Source: Desulfuromonadales bacterium (GTDB taxonomy: Bacteria > Desulfobacterota > Desulfuromonadia > Geobacterales > Pseudopelobacteraceae). From it: DNA of 64,000 nt. Under the pieces are notes generated by a model. That model was not told the DNA's origin. It made no database searches and was given only the letters and a program-made list of their open reading frames with translations. Of this stretch, positions 23,096-33,577 are shown piece by piece (positions within the stretch are counted from its first letter, which is position 1; every line of letters begins with the position of its first letter). The translations under genes and the position numbers were made by a program. The stretch covers positions 55,417 through 119,416 of the forward strand of contig JACAAY010000002.1 of the NCBI GenBank assembly GCA_013377095.1, in the 5' to 3' direction.

Positions 23096-25909
23096 TCAAA
23101 CCTTGACCGTTTTGTAGAGGAAATTCTTGAATTTGAACAGCAACCGCTGCTCGTCCGCAGTATCACCGCCATGCCCCACCGCTTTCAGATAGCGCGCCAC
23201 GGCCGGCATGGTCTTGCCCGCTCTTGCCCGTGCCTTTTCAATTACCAGCCGCACTGTTTCCCGTGAAAGATCGCTGCGGGAAAACGGCTCATAGATGTCG
23301 GTCCAGAAGTCACCTCCCGATTCGATTCGCTCCAATATCGTATCCGCCAGTCGATCATCCAGTTCCTGGGCGCTTGGTCGACTGGCGGAGATATTTCCGG
23401 CTGCAGTTCCGGCTATTGCCATGCGGATGGCGTCTCCGTTGATGATATGCCGGGTTCGGAAAAAGAGCGCCCGCAGCAGGATGCTGCGCAGTTCACGGAT
23501 ATTACCCTTGTAATCATGTCGCATCAGCTCCTGCTTGGCATCTTCCGAAAGCTCAGGGGGGCTGTCGGGTGGTTCGTCTTCATTGCGATAGGTGCGGTAC
23601 AGCTTTCCCAAAAAGTGCACCGAAAGGTCTGAGATGTCCTCTCGCCGTTCGTTAAGCGAGGGGAGTCGGATGGAAAGTTCGGACAGACGGTGGAAAAGGT
23701 CTTCTCGGAAGGTTCCCTTGGCAATTTCCTCCGTCAGATTGCGGTTGGTGGCAGCCACCAGCAGAACACGGCAGAAGCGGTCGGTATTTTCCCCCAGCCG
23801 CACAAAGCCGCCGTTATCCAGAAAGCGGAGCAGTTGTACCTGGGTCTTGGGATCCGCATCGCCGATTTCGTCCAGAAACACAATCCCCCCCATGGTTTCT
23901 TCCAGAATGCCGCGACGGTCACTGTAGGCGCCGGTGAAGGCCCCCTTTTTGTGGCCGAACAGTTCCGAGTAGGTCAGATCGCCGGAGTAGGAGGCGATGT
24001 TGGTCTTCTTGACCGGCAGTTCGCCCCCCGGATTGATCTGTTCGCGATACAGCTCGTTCAGCTTGTTGTAGAGGTTGTTGAAGAAGAACTCCTTGCCCGA
24101 ACCGGTCGGGCCGGTCACCAGTATCGAGGGCAGGCCGATGGTGGCTTCCTGGAGAATATTGCGGCTCCAGTAGATGATGCGGTTGAAGAGCGGTATGGAA
24201 ACAGTATTGATGAACTCCACCACAGCCTGGGAGGTGGGGCTGTTGCCGATGATGTTTCCCAGCCGGTAGGAGGATACGTGCGGATCCTTGTAGGCTACAT
24301 CGGTTGTCAGGCGGTTGACTTCGCTCTGCAGGCCCTCGATGCGTTGCAGGTCGGAGATGTGGCGGGCCGTGAGGGAGCCGATGATCTGCAGAATGCGGCG
24401 ATGTTCTTCCCGGAAAAATTCGTAGTGCTGCGAATTGAGGCAGATGACCGCGATCACCTCGTCGTCGCAGATGATCGGCACCGCTACCTCACTCTTGAGC
24501 AGGTCACTCATGGAGCGGTGGAATCCGCCAGTTTGGAGTTCCTGGTCCACCCGGCCGACAATCTTGGATTGCTTGGTGTGCGCCACATAGCCGGTCAGAC
24601 TGTGGTCTTCGGGGGGCAGCTCCACGCCTCCCACCGGGAAGGGGGGGATGTACTTCTTGAGCCATTCCTTGTTCTTTGCCCCGATAATGGTGCCGTTCTC
24701 ATCCTCCACCACCAGCCATTTCATCCCGTCGCGCTCCTTGACCAGGGCGATGCTGCCGGTGTCGGCTCCGATCAGCTCGGTGGCTTTGGAGAGCACCTTG
24801 GTCAGGAATGGCTGCAGGTTTTCCGTCCGTTCGTTGAGCAGGTCGGAAATCTCAGAGAGTACCCGGATCTCCAGGTGCTCGCCTCCCACCTCGTTGATGA
24901 CCCGTTCCACCATTTCAGCATGGGTCTGGAGCAGCCCCATTTCAAAATCGGTAAAGCGGTCCAGGTCGCGGGAGAAGTAGTTCATCAGACAGATGATTCG
25001 CCGGCTGTCCGGTGCAAAACGAGGCACGATATACATGGAACGCAGGGCCATGGCTCCGGTCAGGGCCGGTTTCTGGAGTGTGTGGCGGGTCAGGTCGGCG
25101 ATGAAGAGCGGGCGGAGCAGTCGCTCGTCCACAATCACCCCCTGGTCGTCAACATATTTTGCGATCAGCGACTTTCCGGTGCGCAGGTCAATGGTCCCCT
25201 GCTGGTCATAGAGCGTCCTGAGTTGCTCGTCGTCGGAGTAACTGGCCAGGATCTTCAGCGAAAACGTCGTTTCATCCATCGGACTCAGGATCAACACCGA
25301 GGCCAGAGAAACTTTTTTGACCAACCGAACTGCCGATTTGACCATCATGCTGGCTGCTTCGCGGGTCCTGAACTCTTCCAGGCGTCTCACCAGCTGTACC
25401 TGCTGGTGATAGATGCGGGCTTGGTCAAGCCGGTTGGCAATGAAGCCGGCAAAATCGGCCAGCTGTGACCTGGCCGGGGCCGACAGTGCCTCACCGTGTG
25501 TTTCCTGGTCAATGCAGAGCACGCCGATGGATTTACCCAGACTGACAATCGGTGTGACATAACTGGAGCAAAACCCGAAGCGCCTGGCAAAGTCATTGTC
25601 GGTCGATGATTCAATGCCCTGGCTTGCCCTGAATTCCGTTGGATACTGGCTGGTAAATACGCTGGAGACAACTGTCTCGGTCGAAATGATCGGAAAGGTG
25701 ACTTCGCGCAGTTCCTTCTCCAGGGGGCCGGTGGCATGTACGCAGGAAAGGGCGCCGCGTGTCAGGTCTTCCAGATAAATCCGTACCCGCTCATTTCCGG
25801 TGAGGAGCTGGGCGCCTTCGGTCAGGGCATAGAGCAGTTCGCCCTGGTTTTCCTTTCCGTAGGTGACAATTTTGGAGCGTAATGGTGCAAGCAGTGTATC
25901 GAGTGGCAT
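23096..25909 (-). CDS. GAF-domain sigma-54-dependent transcriptional activator
   Basis: The product is 937 residues. GAF-type sensor domains fill the N-terminal 520 residues (two to three copies, separated by helical linkers such as LDQARIYHQQVQLVRRLEE). The AAA+ domain follows at about 560-800 with Walker A GPTGSGKEF (about 600), the sigma-54-contacting loop GAFTGA (about 657), Walker B GGIVFLDEIG and the arginine-finger region FREDLFHRL. The last 70 residues hold a Fis-type helix-turn-helix region. Such proteins remodel sigma-54 polymerase in response to a ligand bound by the GAF domains. No phospho-acceptor receiver domain is present. The protein could act on TGGCAC-type promoters in the genome; its real targets are unknown. 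Confidence 0.9.
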   Translation of the reverse strand: MPLDTLLAPLRSKIVTYGKENQGELLYALTEGAQLLTGNERVRIYLEDLTRGALSCVHATGPLEKELREVTFPIISTETVVSSVFTSQYPTEFRASQGIESSTDNDFARRFGFCSSYVTPIVSLGKSIGVLCIDQETHGEALSAPARSQLADFAGFIANRLDQARIYHQQVQLVRRLEEFRTREAASMMVKSAVRLVKKVSLASVLILSPMDETTFSLKILASYSDDEQLRTLYDQQGTIDLRTGKSLIAKYVDDQGVIVDERLLRPLFIADLTRHTLQKPALTGAMALRSMYIVPRFAPDSRRIICLMNYFSRDLDRFTDFEMGLLQTHAEMVERVINEVGGEHLEIRVLSEISDLLNERTENLQPFLTKVLSKATELIGADTGSIALVKERDGMKWLVVEDENGTIIGAKNKEWLKKYIPPFPVGGVELPPEDHSLTGYVAHTKQSKIVGRVDQELQTGGFHRSMSDLLKSEVAVPIICDDEVIAVICLNSQHYEFFREEHRRILQIIGSLTARHISDLQRIEGLQSEVNRLTTDVAYKDPHVSSYRLGNIIGNSPTSQAVVEFINTVSIPLFNRIIYWSRNILQEATIGLPSILVTGPTGSGKEFFFNNLYNKLNELYREQINPGGELPVKKTNIASYSGDLTYSELFGHKKGAFTGAYSDRRGILEETMGGIVFLDEIGDADPKTQVQLLRFLDNGGFVRLGENTDRFCRVLLVAATNRNLTEEIAKGTFREDLFHRLSELSIRLPSLNERREDISDLSVHFLGKLYRTYRNEDEPPDSPPELSEDAKQELMRHDYKGNIRELRSILLRALFFRTRHIINGDAIRMAIAGTAAGNISASRPSAQELDDRLADTILERIESGGDFWTDIYEPFSRSDLSRETVRLVIEKARARAGKTMPAVARYLKAVGHGGDTADEQRLLFKFKNFLYKTVKV

Positions 25910-26207
25910 GTCAACCTCTGAGTAGTTTTGTTACACAGTAGAGTGTAGTGCCCGCAGGCTCAAGAGTCAAGAAGCGATCTGCCGTCAAAGGATTGTTTTC
26001 AACAGATAAGAATATTCTCAATGGCAGTGCGCCAGCGGCGCGATTTTGAGTAACTATTTGATAAATACCAAAAAACACAATTGACAACTTAATGAAAATA
26101 CACCATACAATAATTGTCCATATAAAATGGCTGAAATGGATAATCAGGTATGGTGTTACTGGCAAATTACGCTGCTCTCGAAAAAAACAGATTCAGAGGA
26201 GGCATAC
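25910..26207 (+). promoter_or_regulatory. Divergent promoter region with MCP promoter
   Basis: This gap of about 300 bases separates the activator (reverse) from the chemotaxis receptor (forward). It is AT-rich. TTGACA at 26081-26086 and TACAAT at 26106-26111 (19-base spacing; CATACA gives 17) form a likely promoter for the receptor gene. No gene or other structure was seen. Confidence 0.55.
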
Positions 26208-27482
26208 ATGAGCAAGGGCAAAAATAATGGCGGAGATGGACTTTTCTCCGGAGTGTACGCGTGGTACATGAGTGTAAAGCTCCGTCACAAGATTTCCCTG
26301 CTGGTGGGTTGCAATCTGCTGTTTCTCGCTGCAACGGCTACCGCAGGAGTGCTCGCCGCACGTGAGTTGATTGCACTGGCGCCTGCGGCGGGAGGAAGTG
26401 CGGTGCTTTCTCAGCTGCTTTTCAGGGTTGGCGCCATGTTCATTGTCGCACTGGTGCTGAGTCCCTTTTTCGGTTTCCTGGTCTTCAAGTCCGTTGCCGA
26501 TCCGCTGGCAAACGTCACAAGAGTTGTCGAAGCTGTCGAATCCGGTGACCTGACGGTCAGGGCCACTAACATGTTCGGCGGCGGTCTCGGAAAGCTGGCC
26601 GTAAAGGTCAACAATATGGCTGAGCAGACCCAGGGGGTGATCCGTCAGCTTTCGTCGGCAATTGATCTGCTGGGGGCAAGTACCTCCAATTTGAGGACAA
26701 GTTCCAACAGTCTTGAGTGTGCTGTGGGTAATGCCACTGAACAGTCGATGTCGTCGGCGTCTGCTGCCGAAGAGATGTACTCGACGGCCGAAGAGATTGC
26801 CAGGAACTGCTCCCTGGCCGCAGAGAGTTCAAAACAGACCAGCGTTGCAGCCAAAAACAGCGAGCGAGTCATCCTTGAAACAGCTTCGCTGATGGACAAT
26901 CTGGCCCAGGGAGCGCTCAAGACATCGGAAATCGTACAGAATCTGGGTCGGAGTTCTGACAAGATCGAAGAGATCGTGGACACGATTGAGGAGATTGCCG
27001 ACCAGACCAACCTGCTCGCTCTGAATGCGGCCATCGAGGCTGCACGCGCCGGAGACCACGGCAGGGGCTTTGCGGTTGTGGCGGACGAGGTCCGCGGGTT
27101 GGCGGAGCGCACCGCCATGGCTACGAAAGAGATCTCGGTCATGATCAAGGATATCCAGAACCAGACCAAAAACGTGGTTTCCACCATGGCTGGCGAGGCG
27201 GAGAAAGTCAGGCTCGGGGCGCTTGAGTCTGAAAAATCAGGCCAGGCCGTGTCGGAGATACTGGACCTTGTTTCACAGCTGGACGATAAGGTTGCTCAGA
27301 TTGCCACTGCAGCTGAAGAACAATCCGTGACGACCCGTGAGGTGACCATGAGTCTGCAGCAGATCTCGGAAGCCGTGAACACCGCGGCTGATCAGGCCAA
27401 GAGCGGCATCCAGGAGTCAGCGTCTCTGGCCGATCTTTCCGAAACGCTGAAGGCAATTGTCAACCGCTACAAAGTCGCCTGA
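26208..27482 (+). CDS. Methyl-accepting chemotaxis protein without a large periplasmic sensor
   Basis: The product is 424 residues. Two helices (about 27-47 and 68-92) are separated by only about 20 residues, so there is no sizeable external ligand domain. A HAMP domain (about 95-150) is followed by the cytoplasmic signalling coiled coil. Its hairpin tip is conserved ([19 protein letters not shown], about 265-285, then [16 protein letters not shown]). The ATG at 26208 follows AGAGGAGG. It relays signals to CheA/CheW. Sensing must involve the membrane, the HAMP domain or a partner protein. It is a single-gene unit ending at a strong terminator. Confidence 0.9.
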   Translation: MSKGKNNGGDGLFSGVYAWYMSVKLRHKISLLVGCNLLFLAATATAGVLAARELIALAPAAGGSAVLSQLLFRVGAMFIVALVLSPFFGFLVFKSVADPLANVTRVVEAVESGDLTVRATNMFGGGLGKLAVKVNNMAEQTQGVIRQLSSAIDLLGASTSNLRTSSNSLECAVGNATEQSMSSASAAEEMYSTAEEIARNCSLAAESSKQTSVAAKNSERVILETASLMDNLAQGALKTSEIVQNLGRSSDKIEEIVDTIEEIADQTNLLALNAAIEAARAGDHGRGFAVVADEVRGLAERTAMATKEISVMIKDIQNQTKNVVSTMAGEAEKVRLGALESEKSGQAVSEILDLVSQLDDKVAQIATAAEEQSVTTREVTMSLQQISEAVNTAADQAKSGIQESASLADLSETLKAIVNRYKVA

Positions 27483-27541
27483 AAACGCTGCAACAACCGG
27501 CTGATTTCTGCTGGCCGTCAGGTGCGTTGCTCTATTGATTG

Positions 27542-27588
27542 CATGGGCCGCTGGATTCGATTGTGTGCGTCGAATCCAGCGGCCCATG
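27542..27588 (+). terminator. Hairpin terminator after the chemotaxis receptor
   Basis: A perfect 19-pair inverted repeat (27542-27560 with 27570-27588, nine-base loop) is followed by TTGTTT. It ends the receptor transcript before moeA. Confidence 0.8.
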
Positions 27589-27743
27589 TTGTTTGGGTTG
27601 TTACCGGAAAGGTTTTAGTGCTCCCCGCGTTCTCCAGTATCCCCCGTAAATCCTGCACAGTGAGAGCAGCACTGCTCCAGCAATACGGTTGTATTTGACA
27701 CCCCTTCCCGCTATTCTGTTCAAAATTAATCTTGGAGGAGCGT

Positions 27744-28958
27744 ATGGTTTCGTTTGATGAAGCCCGCACGACAATCCTTGCGCATGTTCAGCCCCTGGGA
27801 ACGGAGTCTGTGCATCTGCTGGAGGCCGTCGGTCGCGTACTGGCAGAAGATCTGGTTGCTCCCTGGGACATGCCGCTGTGGGATAATTCAGCCATGGATG
27901 GATATGCGGTGCGATCTGAAGACTGTACAACTCTTCCCCGTCAATTGCGCGTGACCGGTTTCCTCCCCGCCGGGGCCAGGGCTGATGGGGTGAGCATTGA
28001 GCCGGGCTGCGCCGTCAGAATCATGACCGGAGCGCCTGCCCCGCCGGGCTGTGATGCTGTTGTGCCGGTGGAGGATACCGATGACGGAAAAGAGACGGTA
28101 ACGCTGCTGCAACCGGTTAAAAAGGGGCAGCACTTTCGACATCGTGGCGAGGATATGGTGGCAGGGCTAGCCTTCGTGAAGGGTGGCACGGTTATCCGGC
28201 CACCGGAAATAAACATGCTGGCCACCTTCGGTATGGCATTGGCGCCGGTTTACCGACGTCCAAACGTTGCCATCCTTTCCACGGGAGATGAGCTGATCGA
28301 GCTGGGCAGGACACCCTCAGCGGGTGAAATCATTAACAGCAATACGCTCTCGCTGGCTGCTGCGGTTCGCGAAGCGGGAGGCATACCCCGCATTGTCGGT
28401 ATTGCCCGGGACAACCGGGAAAGCCATCGGAAATTGATGACCGAGGGGCTCAAAGCTGATGTGCTGATCACCTCGGCCGGTGTCTCGGCCGGCGACCACG
28501 ACTTTGTGCGGGAGGTACTGGAAGAGCTGGGAGCACGACAGGTGTTCTGGAAAGTGGACATGAGGCCGGGGGCGCCGACCGCCTTTGCCATGCATGGTTC
28601 GACTCCAGTGTTTTGTCTGCCGGGTAATCCGGTCTCGACCATGATTACCTTTGAGGAATTCACACGGCCGGCGCTGCTCAGGATGCAGGGGTACCGGGCG
28701 GTGCATCGTCCGCTCTTCAAGGCCGTGTTGCGGGATGAACAGCGCAAGAAACCGGGCAGGACCCAGATTGTACGGGTCAGGCTGGAGCGGGAAGGGGGGA
28801 CGTGGTATGCCTCCTCCGCCGGTAAGCAGGAGACCGCGATTCTGAAAACCATGGTTGATGCGGTGGCGCTGGCCATTCTGCCGGCCGAGACTACCCGCTT
28901 TGCGGTTGGTGACGAGGTGGATGTGCACTTTTACGGAAACCATATTGATCTGGTGTAG
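27744..28958 (+). CDS. moeA: Molybdopterin molybdenumtransferase
   Basis: The 404-residue enzyme inserts molybdate into adenylylated molybdopterin. Recognisable MoeA blocks are MPLWDNSAMDGYAVR (about 47-61), the GCAVRIMTGAP segment, STGDELIELG with PSAGEIINSN, and the MPT-binding SAGVSAGDHDFV with FCLPGNPVS. The start at 27744 has GGAGGAG; an upstream in-frame TTG is rejected. It supports molybdenum enzymes such as formate dehydrogenase or nitrate reductase elsewhere in the genome. Length is normal. Confidence 0.93.
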   Translation: MVSFDEARTTILAHVQPLGTESVHLLEAVGRVLAEDLVAPWDMPLWDNSAMDGYAVRSEDCTTLPRQLRVTGFLPAGARADGVSIEPGCAVRIMTGAPAPPGCDAVVPVEDTDDGKETVTLLQPVKKGQHFRHRGEDMVAGLAFVKGGTVIRPPEINMLATFGMALAPVYRRPNVAILSTGDELIELGRTPSAGEIINSNTLSLAAAVREAGGIPRIVGIARDNRESHRKLMTEGLKADVLITSAGVSAGDHDFVREVLEELGARQVFWKVDMRPGAPTAFAMHGSTPVFCLPGNPVSTMITFEEFTRPALLRMQGYRAVHRPLFKAVLRDEQRKKPGRTQIVRVRLEREGGTWYASSAGKQETAILKTMVDAVALAILPAETTRFAVGDEVDVHFYGNHIDLV

Positions 28959-28980
28959 ACCGAAAAAGATGAGGTATTGA

Positions 28981-29832
28981 ATGAACGACTATCTAGGCGC
29001 CCATATGTCCATTTCCGGCGGGCTGCACCGGGCCATTGACCGTGCTGTTGCGGCGGGTTGTGGTGTGCTGCAGATCTTTACCCGCAATTCAAACCAGTGG
29101 AAAGGCAAACCGGTCAGTGGGCCGGATGCCGCCCTGTTCAGGGAAAAGTTCACCGCTTCCGGGCTGCGAGAGGTGATTTCCCATGACATCTATCTGATCA
29201 ACCTGGCTGCCGCACCCGGTGAGGTGCGCGACAAAAGCCTGGTCGCTTTCCGCGAGGAACTGGAGAGTTGCGCCCGGCTCGGCATCCATAAGGTCGTCAT
29301 GCATCCCGGATCGCATCTCAGTGACACGGTGGAGGCCGGCCTGGAGCGGGTGATCGAGGCCTTTGACCAGCTCTTCGCCGAGACGCCCCAATTCGAGGGG
29401 AGGGTACTGCTGGAAACCACCGCCGGGCAGGGCACCAACCTGGGACGCAGCTTTGAGGAATTGCGGGCCATCATCGACGGATCACGCTCTCCTGACCGCT
29501 TCGGAGTCTGCTTTGACACCTGCCACACCTTTGCGGCCGGGTACGATACCTCCACCGAGCAGAGCTACCAGGCTGTCATGGAGGATTTTGACCGGATCAT
29601 CGGATTGGGGCGGCTGGAGTGCTTTCACTTCAACGATTCAAAGAAGGGGCTCGGTTCACGGGTTGACCGGCACGAGCATATCGGTCAGGGAGCATTGGGG
29701 CTCAATCCCTTCCGCTTCATTCTCAATGATGCTCGCTTTGCGACAATCCCCAAGATCCTGGAGACACCAAAGGGGGACAATGACGAGATGGACGCGGTCA
29801 ACCTGGGGATACTGCGGGGGCTTGTGGTATAA
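28981..29832 (+). CDS. nfo: Endonuclease IV (apurinic/apyrimidinic endonuclease)
   Basis: The product is 283 residues, a xylose-isomerase-like TIM barrel. Family signatures include GAHMSISGG at the start, the metal-ligand region KVVMHPGSHL, LLETTAGQGTNLG, GVCFDTCHTFAAGYD and HFNDSKKGLGSRVDRHEHIGQG. It cleaves the backbone 5' to abasic sites in base excision repair using three zinc ions; all expected His/Asp/Glu ligands are visible. It starts 22 bases after moeA, so the two may share a transcript. Confidence 0.95.
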   Translation: MNDYLGAHMSISGGLHRAIDRAVAAGCGVLQIFTRNSNQWKGKPVSGPDAALFREKFTASGLREVISHDIYLINLAAAPGEVRDKSLVAFREELESCARLGIHKVVMHPGSHLSDTVEAGLERVIEAFDQLFAETPQFEGRVLLETTAGQGTNLGRSFEELRAIIDGSRSPDRFGVCFDTCHTFAAGYDTSTEQSYQAVMEDFDRIIGLGRLECFHFNDSKKGLGSRVDRHEHIGQGALGLNPFRFILNDARFATIPKILETPKGDNDEMDAVNLGILRGLVV

Positions 29833-29916
29833 TCCCTCAGGCATCTCGTCTTTCTGCCATTCGGGAAAAACCGCCCTTTCGGCATGTACCTTAACATGAC
29901 AAGGAGGATCGAGGTT

Positions 29917-30789
29917 ATGGAACAGTTGTTACGGGATGAAATCCGCGACTATGTGCTGGAGAGCCCTGACAATCGCTTTCCCGGGAGTGATGCACGGTAC
30001 TTTGACGAACCGCTGATAGGCTTTGCCGCGGCCCGTGATCCCCTTTTCAGCCAGTTTATAACCGTAATCGGCGGTTATCACCTGACTCCGGCCGAGATCA
30101 TGGAAAACTGCTATGGTGCGGTGCTCGGAGAGGCGGTGACCGTGATCTGCTGGGTTCTGCCCATCACCCGTTCAACCCGCGAGGGAAATCGTCGCCAGGA
30201 ACGGACGCCATCCCGGGAGTGGGCCTTCACCCGCGCCCATGGAGAACAGTTCAATACGTTTCTGCGCATGTTCGTAGTTGACCTGCTCAGGCAGTATGGT
30301 ATCCAGGCTGTCGCCCCGCTTCTGTCCGGCATGTGGAGCCCGGTCAGGGAGGAGCCGTCCGGATTGTCCTCGACCTGGTCCGAGCGTCATGCGGCCTACG
30401 TTGCTGGGTTGGGCACCTTCAGCCTCAACGATGGTCTGATTACGGAAAAGGGGATTGCCCATCGCTGCGGCAGCGTCATCACCGATACGCCTATCCCGCC
30501 GACGCCGCGCCGGGAGGGAGCGGATCATCGCGGAAACTGTCTCTACTTCAGCCAGGGGAGTTGCGGGTTGTGTATTCAGCGATGCCCGGTGGGAGCTATT
30601 TCGTGGCAGGGGCACGACAAGGAGAAATGCCGGGAGTACGTCTATGGGGAGTTGCGCGCAACAGTCGGACAAAGTTACGGCATCATGGAGACCGGTTGTG
30701 GTCTGTGTCAGACGCGGGTGCCCTGCGAAGCGTGCATTCCGCCGGGAACGGGGCAAAAGAAAGGTGAGGGCCAAGTTTCACTCTGTTGA
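29917..30789 (+). CDS. Epoxyqueuosine-reductase-like iron-sulfur protein
   Basis: The product is 290 residues from the ATG at 29917 (AAGGAGG upstream). The C-terminal part carries two [4Fe-4S] clusters, one in CGLCIQRCPVGAI plus a nearby Cys, the other formed by GCGLCQ and PCEAC. The layout resembles the ferredoxin half of QueG and of anaerobic QueG-like proteins. The N-terminal two thirds resemble the B12-binding portion (YVAGLGTFSLNDGLIT matches the GLG region). It may act in a tRNA or cofactor reduction, but a true QueG role is not shown. It is 84 bases downstream of nfo. Confidence 0.7.
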   Translation: MEQLLRDEIRDYVLESPDNRFPGSDARYFDEPLIGFAAARDPLFSQFITVIGGYHLTPAEIMENCYGAVLGEAVTVICWVLPITRSTREGNRRQERTPSREWAFTRAHGEQFNTFLRMFVVDLLRQYGIQAVAPLLSGMWSPVREEPSGLSSTWSERHAAYVAGLGTFSLNDGLITEKGIAHRCGSVITDTPIPPTPRREGADHRGNCLYFSQGSCGLCIQRCPVGAISWQGHDKEKCREYVYGELRATVGQSYGIMETGCGLCQTRVPCEACIPPGTGQKKGEGQVSLC

Positions 30790-30810
30790 TTTTCTCGCGG
30801 ACATACGCAC

Positions 30811-30837
30811 ACCGGGCCGGAATTTTTCCGGCCCGGT
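30811..30837. terminator. Hairpin between convergent genes
   Basis: ACCGGGCCGGAA and its complement form a 12-pair stem with a three-base loop. It lies between the QueG-like gene and icd, which converge. No clean T-run follows on either strand, so it is a probable but weak bidirectional terminator. Confidence 0.55.
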
Positions 30838-30869
30838 GGTTGTCACTGTGGAATTTTTTTTGAGAGAAA

Positions 30870-32282
<1,413 letters not shown>

Positions 32283-32429
32283 TGCATTTCCTTTCCGCTG
32301 GAGACATTCGCATTGTATCGGGTGACGAACGCCAAAAATTTTAATAATTATACGTTTCCGACATGGATTGGGCCAGAAAAAAGAGCTGCGGCACAGGATA
32401 CAGATTGATTGTTCCGAAGTGGGGAGGGG

Positions 32430-33476
32430 CTACCAAGACGGGCAACACACTGATTGAAGTGCTTCGAAAAGGGCATCCCGGCGGAGGGAGCCGGAGGGTA
32501 CTTCATAGAGCAGCCCGCTGGTGAGTGGTTGCCCGAACCAGGCGGAGCTGGCAGGGCGTGTATGGATCAGTGGTGACATCTCTTCCAGATAATAGTTGAT
32601 TCCGTTGTTGATGCAGGAAACCTCGTTGGTCAGCGAGATTTCTCCACGGAAGATGAGGTAGCCGTAGGAGAGCGCCAGCATGTCAGCAACCCCCCCCATG
32701 GTGATGCTTTTCCGTATGTAGAGCTGGTTAAGGTTGTTGAGAAAAGAGATATGGTCTCCCCCTTCCACCAGGACTCGTTCCAGGGCTTGGCCATCGCGCC
32801 TGATGCGGAAGAGCCCGAAGAGGCCGCTGCGATGGAGGGTTGTGGTGTCCTCCACGGTTTGCATCAACCGCGCCAGCATGGCGAAAGAGGCGGTTTTGAG
32901 GCAACCAATCCGGGTGACGGAGGCCCTGAATGCAGGCAGTGCCGCGTTGAAAAGCGAGGGAAAGCCGCACGTGGCCTCACGCACGATTCCGCCTGCCCTG
33001 AAGCGTGTTCTGGCCTGTTGGCCGTTGGTGCCGCTTTCGCCACGGGTAGTGAAAAAGTCGTTGGCCAGGGAGGAAATGGTTGCTCGCAGTGAATGTTCAT
33101 CCCGGGATCGAGTATGCCAGAGGGCGATCAGAAACAGCCCGCTCAGAAAGAGATAGCCCTTGTGGGTATTTGTTCCCAGGGTCGTGTGCATGTTTCGTTC
33201 GGCCCGCTTTGCAATCGCCACCTGATGTTCGAAGCGTTCTTCAGCGCTGAGGGAACGGTAGAGTTCGAGCAGGTAGTCGGCAATGGAGTGGATGGAAAGC
33301 TCCATTGAGGAGAGCGAAAGGTCGGCGTGGGAACCGCAATCAGCCAGATCCACAAGCCCCGGTTTGGGGGTGAGGTAAAGCTCCAGCGCCGCACCTTTGA
33401 CCAACGACTCCACCATTTTTTCAATATCAAGGCAGTTTGAGCGGTTCATGGCAGGTTCGTCTTCCACGTGAGTCAT
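32430..33476 (-). CDS. CitG/MdcB-type triphosphoribosyl-dephospho-CoA synthase family protein
   Basis: The product is 348 residues. CitG family motifs are visible: TPKPGLVDLADCGSHADLS (about 36), NTHKGYLFLSG (about 102), EDTTTLHRSG, and GGVADMLALSYGYLIF near the C-terminus. CitG enzymes make the prosthetic-group precursor of citrate or malonate lyases. No lyase subunit or acyl carrier gene is nearby, so the role could be different or the partners may be elsewhere. An alternative start at 33449 has a better-placed GGAAG site and would shorten it by nine residues. Confidence 0.75.
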   Translation of the reverse strand: MTHVEDEPAMNRSNCLDIEKMVESLVKGAALELYLTPKPGLVDLADCGSHADLSLSSMELSIHSIADYLLELYRSLSAEERFEHQVAIAKRAERNMHTTLGTNTHKGYLFLSGLFLIALWHTRSRDEHSLRATISSLANDFFTTRGESGTNGQQARTRFRAGGIVREATCGFPSLFNAALPAFRASVTRIGCLKTASFAMLARLMQTVEDTTTLHRSGLFGLFRIRRDGQALERVLVEGGDHISFLNNLNQLYIRKSITMGGVADMLALSYGYLIFRGEISLTNEVSCINNGINYYLEEMSPLIHTRPASSAWFGQPLTSGLLYEVPSGSLRRDALFEALQSVCCPSW

Positions 33477-33577
33477 ATATTTGTTTTAGGCAGATGTGAA
33501 CTATCTCATTGTTGGAAACTAGTTTACACCCGACACGTAAAAATACAACGATGGTATGAAAAAAATATATCTGGGGG

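Noticed and set aside
23690..25468. Open frame of 592 codons on the + strand
   Set aside because: It lies wholly antisense to the sigma-54 activator, whose domains are clear. It has no recognisable features.
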